A stretch of DNA of 64,000 bases, taken from NCBI GenBank assembly GCA_963752225.1, contig CAVVXS010000016.1, forward strand, positions 1 through 64,000, given 5' to 3'. Position 1 is the first letter of the stretch. The number at the start of each line of letters is the position of its first letter. This document shows positions 41,156 to 49,733 of this stretch, piece by piece. A program made the position numbers and the translations under genes. This stretch comes from JBBROS01 sp963752225. GTDB taxonomy: Bacteria > Pseudomonadota > Alphaproteobacteria > Acetobacterales > Acetobacteraceae. The notes beneath the pieces were generated by a model. That model was not told the origin of the DNA. It did not search any database and saw only the letters and a program-made list of their open reading frames with translations.

Positions 41156-41993
41156 GGAACTCGCGCAACAGCGCGTTGACCGCCTCGGGCGCGTCCTGCT
41201 GCACCCAGTGCGACACGCCCGGCAGCCGCCGCAGCGTGAGATTGCGGACGTAACGCTCGGTACCGTCGAGGCAGATCAGGTCCAACGCCACGTCGTTCTC
41301 GCCCCAAACGACCAACGTTGGGACCTCGATCGGCGTGGCGAGGTCCGGCATCCGGGGCCCTGGCCGGCGCATCGCGCGATACCAGTTGATCATCGCGGTC
41401 GCGGCGCCGGGCTCGGTCACCTGGCGCACGTAGGTGTCCATCACGTCTTGCGGCAGCTTCAAGACGCCGAACATGCGCCGGATCGTGGCGCCGTTCCCGG
41501 CCGCCAGGAATTGCTCCGGCAGGAACGGGAGCTGGAAGAAGGTGATGTACCAGGATTTGCGCTTTTGCCGCCAATGCTTCAGCGCCGCCCGGAAGCACAG
41601 CGGGTGCGGCACGTTCATGATCACCAGCCGCTCCAGCGGCCGCATCCGCCCCGCGGCGAAGCACCACGCGACCATCGCCCCCCAGTCGTGCCCGATCAGC
41701 GTCACGGTCCGCGCGCCCGACGCATCGATCAGCGCCGCCACATCGTCGAGCAGGTTGGGCAACGCGTAGTCGGCAACCGCGCCGGGCCGTGTGGTGCCGC
41801 CGTAGCCGCGCTGGTTCACCGCCCAGACCCGGTAGCCAAGCCCGGTCAGCACCGGCATCTGCTCGCGCCACGAGACGGCGTGCTCCGGGAAGCCGTGCAG
41901 GCACAAGGCAAGCCGATCGCCGGCGCCGGACTCGAGCACCTCGAACCTTAAGCCGTTCGCCTCGACGAAGATCGCCGGCCCCGGCCCGCTCAC
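41124..41993 (-). CDS. Alpha/beta hydrolase, epoxide-hydrolase-like
   Basis: A 289-residue alpha/beta-fold enzyme. The oxyanion motif CLHGFPEHAVSW and the nucleophile elbow GHDWGAMVAW, with Asp as nucleophile, place it with epoxide hydrolases and haloalkane dehalogenases. VWGENDVAL carries the charge-relay acid, and SHWVQQDAPEAVN the catalytic His. The GTG at 41993 overlaps the stop of the upstream 71-residue gene (GTGA). Substrate is unknown. Confidence 0.85.
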   Translation of the reverse strand: MSGPGPAIFVEANGLRFEVLESGAGDRLALCLHGFPEHAVSWREQMPVLTGLGYRVWAVNQRGYGGTTRPGAVADYALPNLLDDVAALIDASGARTVTLIGHDWGAMVAWCFAAGRMRPLERLVIMNVPHPLCFRAALKHWRQKRKSWYITFFQLPFLPEQFLAAGNGATIRRMFGVLKLPQDVMDTYVRQVTEPGAATAMINWYRAMRRPGPRMPDLATPIEVPTLVVWGENDVALDLICLDGTERYVRNLTLRRLPGVSHWVQQDAPEAVNALLREFLTAEPRASPP

Positions 41994-42205
41994 AAATAGC
42001 GGCCGCGTTCGAGGATCTCGAGCGTGTACTCGCGGTAGCCCATCCCCAGCTCCTCCGCCCGCGCCAGCCGGCGCAGCATCACCTCGCGCGGCGCCGCCCA
42101 GGCCCGTTTCTTGGCCCGGCGCCAGCACCACAGTCGCCACGACGCGTCGGGATCGGGCGGCTCCAGCGGCGGGCCGCCATTATGGCCGATCCCGGGCGTG
42201 GTCAC
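41990..42205 (-). CDS. Small conserved protein with GHNGGPPL motif
   Basis: A 71-residue protein starting with TTPGIGHNGGPPLEPP and continuing WRLWCWRRAKKRAWAAPREVMLRRLARAEELGMGYREYTLEILERGRYL-like charged helices (quoted in part). The GHNGGPPL box is a recurrent N-terminal motif of small alphaproteobacterial proteins of unknown function. GTG at 42205 overlaps the stop of ptrB (GTGA), and its own stop overlaps the next gene's GTG, so it is embedded in a coupled operon. No function can be assigned. Confidence 0.72.
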   Translation of the reverse strand: MTTPGIGHNGGPPLEPPDPDASWRLWCWRRAKKRAWAAPREVMLRRLARAEELGMGYREYTLEILERGRYL

Positions 42206-44289
42206 GCCCCGGCCCGCGCCATCGCCCACAGGGCGAAGGCATGGATCAGCGCCGGCTCCCGCAGGTACTCGTAGCGGCCCGACCGCCCGCCATGGCCGGC
42301 CGTCATGTTGATCCGCAGCAGGATCGGCGCCGTCCCGGTGGTATGCGCCCGCAGCTTCGCCACCCACTTGGCCGGCTCCCAATAGGTGACGCGCGGGTCC
42401 GACAAGCCGCCCAACGCCAGCACCGGCGGGTACGGCCGGGCCGCGACCTGGTCGTAGGGCGAGTAGCTCGCAATGACGTCGTATGCCGCGGCGTCGGTCA
42501 GCGGGTTGCCCCATTCCGGCCATTCCGGCGGGGTCAGCGGCAGCGTCGTATCCGACATCGTGTTCAGCGCGTCCACGAACGGCACCGCCGCCGCGACGCC
42601 GGCCCACAGCTCCGGCCGCATGTTGAGCACGGCGCCCACCAGCAGCCCGCCGGCCGAGCCGCCATAGGCCACGATCCGCCCCGGCGCGGCATGCCCGGCT
42701 GCCACCAGATGATCGGCGCAAGCGACGAAATCCGAGAACGTGTTCGGCTTGGCCGGCCCGCGCCCGTCGAGAAACCAGCCCCAGCCTTTCTCGGACCCGC
42801 CGCGCACATGCGCCGTCGCCCAGATCCAGCCGCGGTTGACCAGGTTGAGCGCCTGGATGGAGAAGTGCGGCATCGTCGAGTGCCCATAAGCGCCGTAGCC
42901 GTACAGCAGGACCGGGCAGGTGCCGGCCTCGAACGCCTCGCGCCGGGCCAACACGGTGAGCGGCACGGTCTCACCATCAGGCGCCGTCGCATGCATCCGC
43001 CGCACGATGTAGACGGCCGGGTCGTGGCCGGACGGGATCTCCTGCGTCTTTCGCAGCACGCGCTCGCCGGTTGCCATGTCGAAGTCGAACACCTGGCGTG
43101 GCTCGCGCGGGCTGTCGTAGGCGTAGCGCAGGAGGCTGGTGTCGTATTCGTAGCCGCCGACCAGCGACAGGCAATACGCCTCCTCCTCGACCGCCAGCGG
43201 CCGCGCTTCACCGGTCGTTCGTTCAGTGACGACGATGCGATCGAGCGCGTCGACCCGCTCCACATGCACCAAATGTCCGGCGAACAGCACGAAGCCGGTG
43301 ATGAAGCGGCCCGGCCGATGCGGCACCAGATCCTGCCAGGCGGCGCGCGACAGGTCATGCTCCGGCGCCGTCACCAGCTTGTAGTCGGTGGCGCCCTCGG
43401 CATTCGTGCGAAGGACGAAGCGGTCGCCCCAGTGATCGACGTCGTAGCGCACCCCGGCCTCACGCGCCGCCACCAGGCGCGGTGAAGCGACCGGGTCGGC
43501 GGCGGGGATGACCCAGGCCTCGCTGGTTTCCTGGTTGCCGAGCGAGAGTACGATCCACTGCCTGGAGGCGGCGACGTTCACGCCGAGAAAGAAGCCCGGG
43601 TCCGCTTCCCGATACACTTCGACATCGTCGGCCGGTCCACCGCCGACCGGCCGGCGGAACACCGCGCTGGGGCGGCCATTGTCGTCGCGCAGTGTCCAGA
43701 ACAGGTGCGTGCCGCACGGCGAGAAGGTGAAATTGGCGGTGCAACTCTCGATCGGCTCGCCCAGCGTGGCCCGGGTTTCGATGTCGATGGTGTGGACGGT
43801 GTAAACCTCCGAGCCCTGCCGGTCCTCCGCCCAGGCGAACCGCCGATGGTCGGCGCTGTGTCCGGCGCCGCCGAGCCGGAAATAAGCGTGCGGCTTGGCC
43901 ATCGCGTCGACGTCGAGCAGCACCTCCTCCGCCCCGCCGGTCCGCGGCACCCGCACCAGCAGCGGATGCTGCGCCCCGGGGGCGTAGCGGCGGTAGTAGG
44001 CCCAAGGACCGTCGGGCGACGGGACGGTGCTGTCGTCGCTGCGGATGCGCCCGACCATCTCCTCGAACAGCACCTCCTGCAGCCCGGCCGTCTCGGCCAG
44101 CACCGCTTCGGTGTAGGCGTTCTCGGCCTCGAGGTGGCTGCGGATGTCGGGCCGCAGCGCGGACGGGTCGCGCAGCACCGCCTGCCAGTTTGGGTCCTTC
44201 AACCAGGCGTAATCGTCGGTGCGGCTGCGGTCGAGCTGCTCGATGGTGACGGGGTGGCGGGCGGCGTCGGGCGGAACAGGATGCGGCAT
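42202..44289 (-). CDS. ptrB: Oligopeptidase B (S9 family serine peptidase)
   Basis: A 695-residue prolyl-oligopeptidase-family enzyme that cleaves short peptides after basic residues in the cytoplasm. An N-terminal propeller (WLKDPNWQAVLRDPSAL, WAYYRRYAPGAQHPLLVR) precedes the catalytic alpha/beta domain. That domain has the nucleophile elbow VAYGGSAGGLLVGAVLNM, the acid region PVLALGGLSDPRVTYWEPAKW and the His in MTAGHGGRSGRYEYLRE, the typical oligopeptidase B ending. Full length, with all three triad regions present. Confidence 0.95.
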   Translation of the reverse strand: MPHPVPPDAARHPVTIEQLDRSRTDDYAWLKDPNWQAVLRDPSALRPDIRSHLEAENAYTEAVLAETAGLQEVLFEEMVGRIRSDDSTVPSPDGPWAYYRRYAPGAQHPLLVRVPRTGGAEEVLLDVDAMAKPHAYFRLGGAGHSADHRRFAWAEDRQGSEVYTVHTIDIETRATLGEPIESCTANFTFSPCGTHLFWTLRDDNGRPSAVFRRPVGGGPADDVEVYREADPGFFLGVNVAASRQWIVLSLGNQETSEAWVIPAADPVASPRLVAAREAGVRYDVDHWGDRFVLRTNAEGATDYKLVTAPEHDLSRAAWQDLVPHRPGRFITGFVLFAGHLVHVERVDALDRIVVTERTTGEARPLAVEEEAYCLSLVGGYEYDTSLLRYAYDSPREPRQVFDFDMATGERVLRKTQEIPSGHDPAVYIVRRMHATAPDGETVPLTVLARREAFEAGTCPVLLYGYGAYGHSTMPHFSIQALNLVNRGWIWATAHVRGGSEKGWGWFLDGRGPAKPNTFSDFVACADHLVAAGHAAPGRIVAYGGSAGGLLVGAVLNMRPELWAGVAAAVPFVDALNTMSDTTLPLTPPEWPEWGNPLTDAAAYDVIASYSPYDQVAARPYPPVLALGGLSDPRVTYWEPAKWVAKLRAHTTGTAPILLRINMTAGHGGRSGRYEYLREPALIHAFALWAMARAGA

Positions 44290-44329
44290 GGAAGCGAGTG
44301 TAGCCAGTCTGGCGTGGCCGTGTCGCGGC

Positions 44330-45613
44330 TCAGACTGCCGGCTGCAAGCTGCCGCGGCGCTGCAGCCGCATCACGTACCAGCACAGGATCGCCACCGGCG
44401 CGCCGATGAGCGACGTTCCCACGAAGAACCATTCGAAGCCCAGGCGTTCGATCAGGAAGCCCGAGCCGCCCGCGAGAACGCTGCCCGGCAGGGCGCACAA
44501 CGAGGTCAGCAACGCATATTGGCTGGCCGCGTGCCTGGCCGAGCTCAGCGACGACATGTAGGTGATCAGCACGATGGAGGCGAAGGCGTATGCAAAGCTG
44601 TCGATGCCGACGGCGGTGGCGAACAGCCAGAACTCGCCGCCGCCATGATCGCCGTGGACCGCGAGATAGGCGAGCGCCAAATGCGAGGCGGAGGCGAACA
44701 CCGTGCCGGCCAGCAGGCTCGGCATGATCCCGGCGCGCGGCACGACGATGCTCGCCGTGAAGGTGCCGGCAATGCCGACGCCGAACCCGAACAGCTTGGT
44801 GACGGTGGCGATGTCGGAGTTGGAGTAGTGCAGCGCCTTGAACAGCGGCACAGCCATCGCGTTCGATACGTAGCCGGGCATGCGGAACCCGGCGATCAGC
44901 AACAGCACCGGGACGGCCATCGGTCCGAGCCGGCCGATCAGCTCACGGATCGGGTCGGCGATCGTGGCGAGGAGACTCCGTCGGTCGGTCGGCGCGGCCC
45001 GGTCCAGCGGCGGTTCGGGCGCCAGCAGGGCGGCGATGGTGCCGGGCGCCATCAGCGCGGCCATGCACAGATAGGCGGCGCGCCAGCCGAACCCATCCGC
45101 CAGGTACAAGGCTCCGGCGCCGGCGGCGAGGTTGCCCACCCGCCAGCCGACTTCGGACCAGGACGACATCAGCGCTTGCCGTTCGGGCGGTGCGACGGTG
45201 ATGCGCCAGCCGTCGATCACCACGTCCTGCGTGGCGCCGGCGAAGCCGAGGCAGAGCGAGAAGGCGATGGTCCAGGCGAGCCAATGCGCCGGGTCGCCGA
45301 ACGCGACGCCGGCCAGGGTCAGCGCGACGCCGATCTGCGAGGCGACGATCCAGCCGCGCCGCCGCCCCAGCAGCCGCCCGAGCAGCGGCGCGTCGTAGCG
45401 GTCGAGGAACGGCGCCCACACGAACTTGAGCTTGTAGGCGATCGTCATCTCGCTCATCAGCCCGAGCAGCTCGATCGGCACGCGGGCCTCGGACAACCAG
45501 GCCGATTGGGTGATGTAGACGAGCAGGAACGGGATGCCGGAGCTGAAGCCGAGGCCCAGCATCGCGGCGAGCCGGCGGTCGGACAACAACTCGCGCAACG
45601 AAGCAGCGTGCAC
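44330..45613 (-). CDS. AmpG-like MFS permease (muropeptide transporter family)
   Basis: A 427-residue major-facilitator protein with about twelve membrane segments. LGFSSGIPFLLVYITQSAWLSE, MTIAYKLKFVWAPFLDRYDAPL and GRRRGWIVASQIGVAL are strong AmpG hallmarks. AmpG imports anhydro-muropeptides for cell-wall recycling. GTG at 45613 is chosen over the upstream TTG because GAGGAG stands five bases before it. It precedes ptrB on the same strand by 40 bases and may be co-transcribed, which would link muropeptide import to peptide hydrolysis (inference). Confidence 0.88.
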   Translation of the reverse strand: MHAASLRELLSDRRLAAMLGLGFSSGIPFLLVYITQSAWLSEARVPIELLGLMSEMTIAYKLKFVWAPFLDRYDAPLLGRLLGRRRGWIVASQIGVALTLAGVAFGDPAHWLAWTIAFSLCLGFAGATQDVVIDGWRITVAPPERQALMSSWSEVGWRVGNLAAGAGALYLADGFGWRAAYLCMAALMAPGTIAALLAPEPPLDRAAPTDRRSLLATIADPIRELIGRLGPMAVPVLLLIAGFRMPGYVSNAMAVPLFKALHYSNSDIATVTKLFGFGVGIAGTFTASIVVPRAGIMPSLLAGTVFASASHLALAYLAVHGDHGGGEFWLFATAVGIDSFAYAFASIVLITYMSSLSSARHAASQYALLTSLCALPGSVLAGGSGFLIERLGFEWFFVGTSLIGAPVAILCWYVMRLQRRGSLQPAV

Positions 45614-45634
45614 GAAAGCTCCTCGATTCAATTA

Positions 45635-45690
45635 ATGCGGGTCTGGGGCCGCCGGCCCCAGCGGGTCAAGGCCAGAGCCCTTGCCCTTAT
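45635..45690. repeat. GC-rich palindromic repeat, family A, forming the start of a lipoprotein gene
   Basis: ATGCGGGTCTGGGGCCGCCG followed by GCCCCAGCGGGTCAAGG is the same unit seen at 16553 and 22765 (tgcggR-tcYggggccgccggccccRg). The opening ATG of the next reading frame lies within it. Confidence 0.65.
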
Positions 45691-46075
45691 CTGGCTCGGC
45701 TTTGGAACCCTGGCCCTCTCTGCCTGTGCCCAAACCGCCAACCCGGACCCGTCCCCCGCCTTCGACGGCCGCTACGTCGGAACACGCAAGTCGAACCTGA
45801 GCGAGGCGTGCGGGATCGCCGCGACGACCGGGCGCACCGCGGCCAACGTTGCCGGCGGCAAGCTCACGATGGAGCTGTTCAATCCCGGCACCAAGATGAC
45901 GGGCACCGTGGGCGCCGATGGCAAGCTGCGCGCCTCGGGCCTGTGGAAAAGCCCGCATGGCTTCCACAACTTCACCCTGATGCAAGGCGAGATCGTGGAC
46001 GGCCTGCTGAGCGGTGTCGCGTCCGACAGCCGGTGCGTCACCGACGTCCAGTTGAAGCGGCTTGGACGCCGGTAG
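45635..46075 (+). CDS. Small lipoprotein of unknown function
   Basis: A 146-residue protein with a basic N-terminus (MRVWGRRPQRVKARALA) partly encoded by a family A repeat. A hydrophobic stretch and lipobox LSAC (Cys about 32) follow, and then a mature part beginning AQTANPDPSPAFDGRYVGTRKSN. The mature domain (DGRYVG, KLTMELFNPGTKMTGTVGADGKLRASGLWKS, GLLSGVASDSRCVTDVQLKR) looks like a small beta-barrel. It recalls outer-envelope proteins that report background processing of a polymer, but I do not assign a family. No non-repeat start codon in frame was found before the hydrophobic core. Confidence 0.7.
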   Translation: MRVWGRRPQRVKARALALIWLGFGTLALSACAQTANPDPSPAFDGRYVGTRKSNLSEACGIAATTGRTAANVAGGKLTMELFNPGTKMTGTVGADGKLRASGLWKSPHGFHNFTLMQGEIVDGLLSGVASDSRCVTDVQLKRLGRR

Positions 46076-46087
46076 CCGCGCGGGCTC

Positions 46088-46852
46088 CTACTGCTTGCGC
46101 TTGATCGCCAGCGGCCCGGCGGCCTGGCAGGTCGGCATCATCTCGAGCCGGTTGATGTTGACGTGCGCCGGCAATCCCACGACCCAAGCCACCGCTTCGG
46201 CGATATCTTGCGGGTTGAGCGGCGTTGTGCCGGCGTAGACGGCGGCCGCCTTTTCGGGATCGCCGAGCCGGATCGTGCTGAACTCGCTGCCTCCGACCAG
46301 GCCGGGCTCGAGGTCGGTGATGCGAACGCCGGTGCCGACGACGTCGGCCTTCAGGTTCAGGCTGAACTGGGTGACGAACGCTTTGCTGGCGCCGTAGACG
46401 TTGCCGCCGGGGTAGGGGTAGGTCGCGGCCGTGCTGCTGAGGTTGATGATGTGGCCGCGGTCGCGCTCCACCATGCCCGGCAGCAGCGCGTGCGTGACCT
46501 GCACCAGCCCGACGACGTTCGTGGCGATCATCGTCTCCCAATCGTCGAGCTTGCTGACCTGTGCCGGGGCGACGCCGAGCGCCAGCCCGGCATTGTTCAC
46601 CAGCACGTCCACCTCGCGCCAACCCTCCGGTAGGCTGCCGGGAAGGCCGGTCACGGCCGCCTTGTCGGTCACGTCGAGCGCGAACGGCAGCAGGTCGGCG
46701 CCGAGCTCATTCTGCAACGCCTCGAGACGGTCCTTGCGCCGGGCCGTGGCGATCACGCGGTGGCCGTCCTTGACCATGCGGCGGGCGATGGCGTCGCCGA
46801 ACCCGGCGCTGGCGCCGGTGACCAGAACAGTCTTCTTCACAGCTTTCTCCAT
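46088..46852 (-). CDS. SDR-family NADP-dependent oxidoreductase (YdfG-like)
   Basis: A 254-residue short-chain dehydrogenase with the cofactor motif VTGASAGFGDAIARRM, the Arg pair ATARRKDRLEAL favouring NADP, VNNAGLALG, catalytic Ser in INLSSTAATYPYPG and the YGASK Tyr/Lys pair. It closely resembles YdfG-type 3-hydroxy acid/malonic semialdehyde reductases. The C-terminal VGLPAHVNINRLEMMPT is typical of that group. It is convergent with the lipoprotein gene. Confidence 0.9.
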   Translation of the reverse strand: MEKAVKKTVLVTGASAGFGDAIARRMVKDGHRVIATARRKDRLEALQNELGADLLPFALDVTDKAAVTGLPGSLPEGWREVDVLVNNAGLALGVAPAQVSKLDDWETMIATNVVGLVQVTHALLPGMVERDRGHIINLSSTAATYPYPGGNVYGASKAFVTQFSLNLKADVVGTGVRITDLEPGLVGGSEFSTIRLGDPEKAAAVYAGTTPLNPQDIAEAVAWVVGLPAHVNINRLEMMPTCQAAGPLAIKRKQ

Positions 46853-46994
46853 GCTTCGGGCGCGGCAACCGAGTGTCCTGGCCCGGCAACGCGCAGCCGG
46901 GTGTCCGGGACAACACGTTGCGCTGAGGTCTTGTTGCTCGTGCCCTACGTTGAACCTGAAGTCCGGCGGACCTCATGGCGGGGACACTAACCCC

Positions 46995-47891
46995 TCAGTC
47001 CGGCAGGCGGAAGCGCACCGAGACCGGACAATGGTCCGACAGCCGTTCCTTGGCCGCGGGGTCGGTTTCCCGGTACACCAGCACGCGCATCGTCGCCGGC
47101 TCGACCCAGCTCCTTGCGGCGCCGCCGGCCAGGATGTGGTCGATGAACGCGTTGCCGCCCCAGCACGGCGTGGCCTGCCCCTCGGTCGCGCGAACCAGCG
47201 GCGCCGCGGCCAGCAACGCCGTCAGCAGGTCGTCGCGGCCGTCCATCACCCGGTTGAAGTCGCCCAGCACCACGAACGGCACGCCGTCCGCCCGGCGTTG
47301 CGCGATCCACCCCTGCAGCGCCGGCACCTGCTGCCGCAGCGTGCGGCAGTTCCGGCTCGTTGCCGACAGGCGCGCCTCATGGCAGCCCGTCTTGAGGTGG
47401 ACGTTCAGCAGGCGCAGACGGCCTCCCGGGGTCACGACGGTGATGTCGGCGCCGGAGCGGAGCCGATGCGGCGCGTCCGGCACCACGTCGAGCCCGACCA
47501 GGTCGGGGTTCCGCTCCACCTGCAGCCCTCGGCGGACCGCGAACCCGGTCTGCTGCACGACGTCATCGCCGGTTGTGAACAGCGCGTAGCGGTCTGGCGG
47601 AAACACCTCGCGGGCGGCTTCGACGCCGTCGACTTCCTGGAACGCCACGATGTCGGCGTCGAGCAGCAGCGCATAGCGGCGCAGCAGGGCGCGATCCTCG
47701 GCCCGCTTGGGCACCACGTTCTCCGGCAGCGCCGGATCGCCCGCCGGCCGCAGCGTCAGCCATTCCAGGTTCCAGGTCGCGACCTTCAGCTCGGCCGCGC
47801 AAGCCTGCGTGACCCAAGCCTGCGACAGCCACGCCGGCGCCATCCAAGCCAGCACCATCCAGAGCAGGGGCGCAACGAGGCAGCGTATCAT
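46995..47891 (-). CDS. Secreted endonuclease/exonuclease/phosphatase (EEP) family protein
   Basis: A 298-residue protein with a signal peptide (about 1-33, ending TQACAA) that contains a short AW-x-x-QAW repetition. The EEP fold motifs are all present: KVATWNLEWL, VAFQEVDG (metal Glu), LLNVHLKTGCH, VVLGDFNRVMD and LSDHCPVSVRF (catalytic Asp-His). The family includes DNases and phosphodiesterases/phosphatases. A leader implies action in the periplasm or outside the cell. Its ATG overlaps the stop of the upstream helicase gene (47888-47891), an unexpected partner for an exported protein. Confidence 0.88.
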   Translation of the reverse strand: MIRCLVAPLLWMVLAWMAPAWLSQAWVTQACAAELKVATWNLEWLTLRPAGDPALPENVVPKRAEDRALLRRYALLLDADIVAFQEVDGVEAAREVFPPDRYALFTTGDDVVQQTGFAVRRGLQVERNPDLVGLDVVPDAPHRLRSGADITVVTPGGRLRLLNVHLKTGCHEARLSATSRNCRTLRQQVPALQGWIAQRRADGVPFVVLGDFNRVMDGRDDLLTALLAAAPLVRATEGQATPCWGGNAFIDHILAGGAARSWVEPATMRVLVYRETDPAAKERLSDHCPVSVRFRLPD

Positions 47892-49654
47892 AGCAACACC
47901 GGCTCCGGCATGTCCGTATTAACGGGAGCGATGGCGGCCGCGTCCAGCGGGATCGCACCGCACCGGAGCAGGAATGCGGCGATGGCCTCGTAGCGGTCCG
48001 GATCCCGCGTCGGATCGCGCGCGTCGCCGCGCGGCACCCACACGACCGTCGAGTGGCGTGCGCGCGTGAGCAGGACGCGGTAGGCGTTCAGACGGTTGGA
48101 CCGCACCTCGGGGTCGCGCGGCAACGTCCAGGCGGCGCCGCGGAAGGCACGCGCCTGCCATGCCTCGTGATGACGGACCAGGTCAGCGTCCCAGCACAGC
48201 CCCACATGGTCCAGCTCGAGCCCTTGCGCGCCGAACTCCGTTGCAGCGACCTCGAGCGCGTCGGCGCTGCGGATGTCGGGCCAGGTCTCGAGGAACCAGC
48301 GCGCCACCGCATCCTCGTCCTGATGCCACAACAGCCCGCCCAGCCCTTCCGCCCGCAAGCGCCGCGCGCCGCTGCTGGCGACCAGCCCGACGCGGCGGCC
48401 CGGTAAGGCTGATCGAGCTCGCAGGTCGGCCTGCATCGCTGCCAAGGACCGGGTCAGCCGAATTGGCAGCGTCGGCCCGGCCAGAAGCCGCGCCGCCTCG
48501 GCGTCGCCTGCCAACACCGCGTCCACCCACTGCACCACCTGCGGCGCGCGCCAGGCACGCACTGCGGCGCCGAGATGCAGGGCGGGGTCGAGCGACAAGC
48601 CCGGCCGCCCCGGTAGTCGTTGGCGCTTGTCGTCGGCTGTGAGGGCGTCCGGGGGTGCGACAGCCCGCCACGCCGGCCGGGCCGCGAGTGCCTCGCCCCA
48701 GGCCGCGAGTCCGCCCTCGCCGGCGTGGATCTCCTGGCCGCCGCCCAGCAGGCACACGACGGCGGCGAAGCCGTCGTGCCGGGCCATGGCGTCGAGCACG
48801 ATGCCCGGTTCGGAGTCCACGAGCGGCCGCGGCCGGTTCTGCGACTTGCGGCGAGCGTAGTCCGCTGTCCAGCAGCGCTGCGCCTCGTCGATCACCACCA
48901 ACCGTTCGGCCGGAGCGGCGCCGGTCGCGGCGGCAGCGTCGCGGAAATGGTGCAGCGCTTGGACGCACGCCTCGACCCGCTGCCGCGCCGCCCGCGCCGC
49001 CAGCCCGCGTTGCCCGGCATCGCGCACCAGCGCCGCACGCAGTACATGCAGCAGCGCCGGGTTGCCGGTCAGGAACACCGCCCCGGCCTCCGGCGTGAAG
49101 GCCAGGTCCAGGCCGCACAGCGTCTTGCCCGCGCCCGGCGCCCCGGTCACGAACACCATGATCTTCTCGTTCGATTGCCGCGCGGCCGAGAGCGCCGTGA
49201 CGACGGCGTGCCGGGTCCAGGCCAAGTCGCCCCGGGCCGAGGTGCTGGCCAGCAACGCCCCGACATCGTGCCGCGCCCAAAGCCGGCACGCGGCGTCCAG
49301 CAGGCCCGGCACCGGCTTGTAGGCGGCCAACTCCCACCGTTCGGGGTCGAACCCCGGCACCGGCGGGAACGCCGCCACCTGCGCGAGCAAGCCCGGCAGC
49401 TGCAAGCGCGTGCAGCGGATGGGCCGCGCGGCGCCGGCGAACGGCAGCGGCCGCTGCGCCGCCACCAACTCACCCGACACCATCACGACCGGCAGCACCG
49501 GCACGCCGCGGCAGCCTTCGTGGAAATCGGCAAGGTCGATCGCGGCCGCTTCGGCAGCGGCGGCGGTTCCGGCGAACACCAGGACCGCGCGATCGGTCAC
49601 GCCCACGGCGTCGACCCGGCGACCCAGGCGCGTCAGTTCGATGTCGGTGAGCAT
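47888..49654 (-). CDS. DUF2075 (Schlafen group 3-like) DNA/RNA helicase domain protein
   Basis: A 588-residue P-loop ATPase. The first 160 residues resemble the N-terminal segment common to DUF2075 proteins, with a possible nuclease-like fold of unclear activity. Walker A is GAPGAGKT (171-178) and Walker B is VVIDEAQR (about 253-260). The later SF1-like motifs include CLLGGGQEIHAGEGG, EFGAQGLELDHVGL and NAYRVLLTRARHSTVVWVP, the typical DUF2075 ending. Such proteins are predicted helicases; some sit in defence islands, but function is not established. The ATG at 49654 is used; a GTG at 49660 is an alternative. Confidence 0.85.
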   Translation of the reverse strand: MLTDIELTRLGRRVDAVGVTDRAVLVFAGTAAAAEAAAIDLADFHEGCRGVPVLPVVMVSGELVAAQRPLPFAGAARPIRCTRLQLPGLLAQVAAFPPVPGFDPERWELAAYKPVPGLLDAACRLWARHDVGALLASTSARGDLAWTRHAVVTALSAARQSNEKIMVFVTGAPGAGKTLCGLDLAFTPEAGAVFLTGNPALLHVLRAALVRDAGQRGLAARAARQRVEACVQALHHFRDAAAATGAAPAERLVVIDEAQRCWTADYARRKSQNRPRPLVDSEPGIVLDAMARHDGFAAVVCLLGGGQEIHAGEGGLAAWGEALAARPAWRAVAPPDALTADDKRQRLPGRPGLSLDPALHLGAAVRAWRAPQVVQWVDAVLAGDAEAARLLAGPTLPIRLTRSLAAMQADLRARSALPGRRVGLVASSGARRLRAEGLGGLLWHQDEDAVARWFLETWPDIRSADALEVAATEFGAQGLELDHVGLCWDADLVRHHEAWQARAFRGAAWTLPRDPEVRSNRLNAYRVLLTRARHSTVVWVPRGDARDPTRDPDRYEAIAAFLLRCGAIPLDAAAIAPVNTDMPEPVLL

Positions 49655-49698
49655 GCGCACGCAGCGCAGTAGATCAGGAAAGGGTGACCGGAAGGTTA

Positions 49699-49733
49699 AG
49701 CGCTGGGGGCGGGCGCCCCCAGACCCGCCGGAG
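49699..49733. repeat. GC-rich palindromic repeat, family A (GCGCTGGGGGCGGGCGCCCCCAG)
   Basis: A hairpin with stem CTGGGGGC/GCCCCCAG followed by ACCCGCCGG sits between the FemAB-like gene and the DUF2075 gene, both on the minus strand. It is the same orientation as the 24450 copy. It could terminate or attenuate read-through. Confidence 0.6.

Noticed and set aside
46995..49654. Calling the helicase-EEP pair a phage-defence system
   Set aside because: The EEP protein has a signal peptide, there are no other defence genes around, and DUF2075 alone is not diagnostic. It is kept only as an observation.
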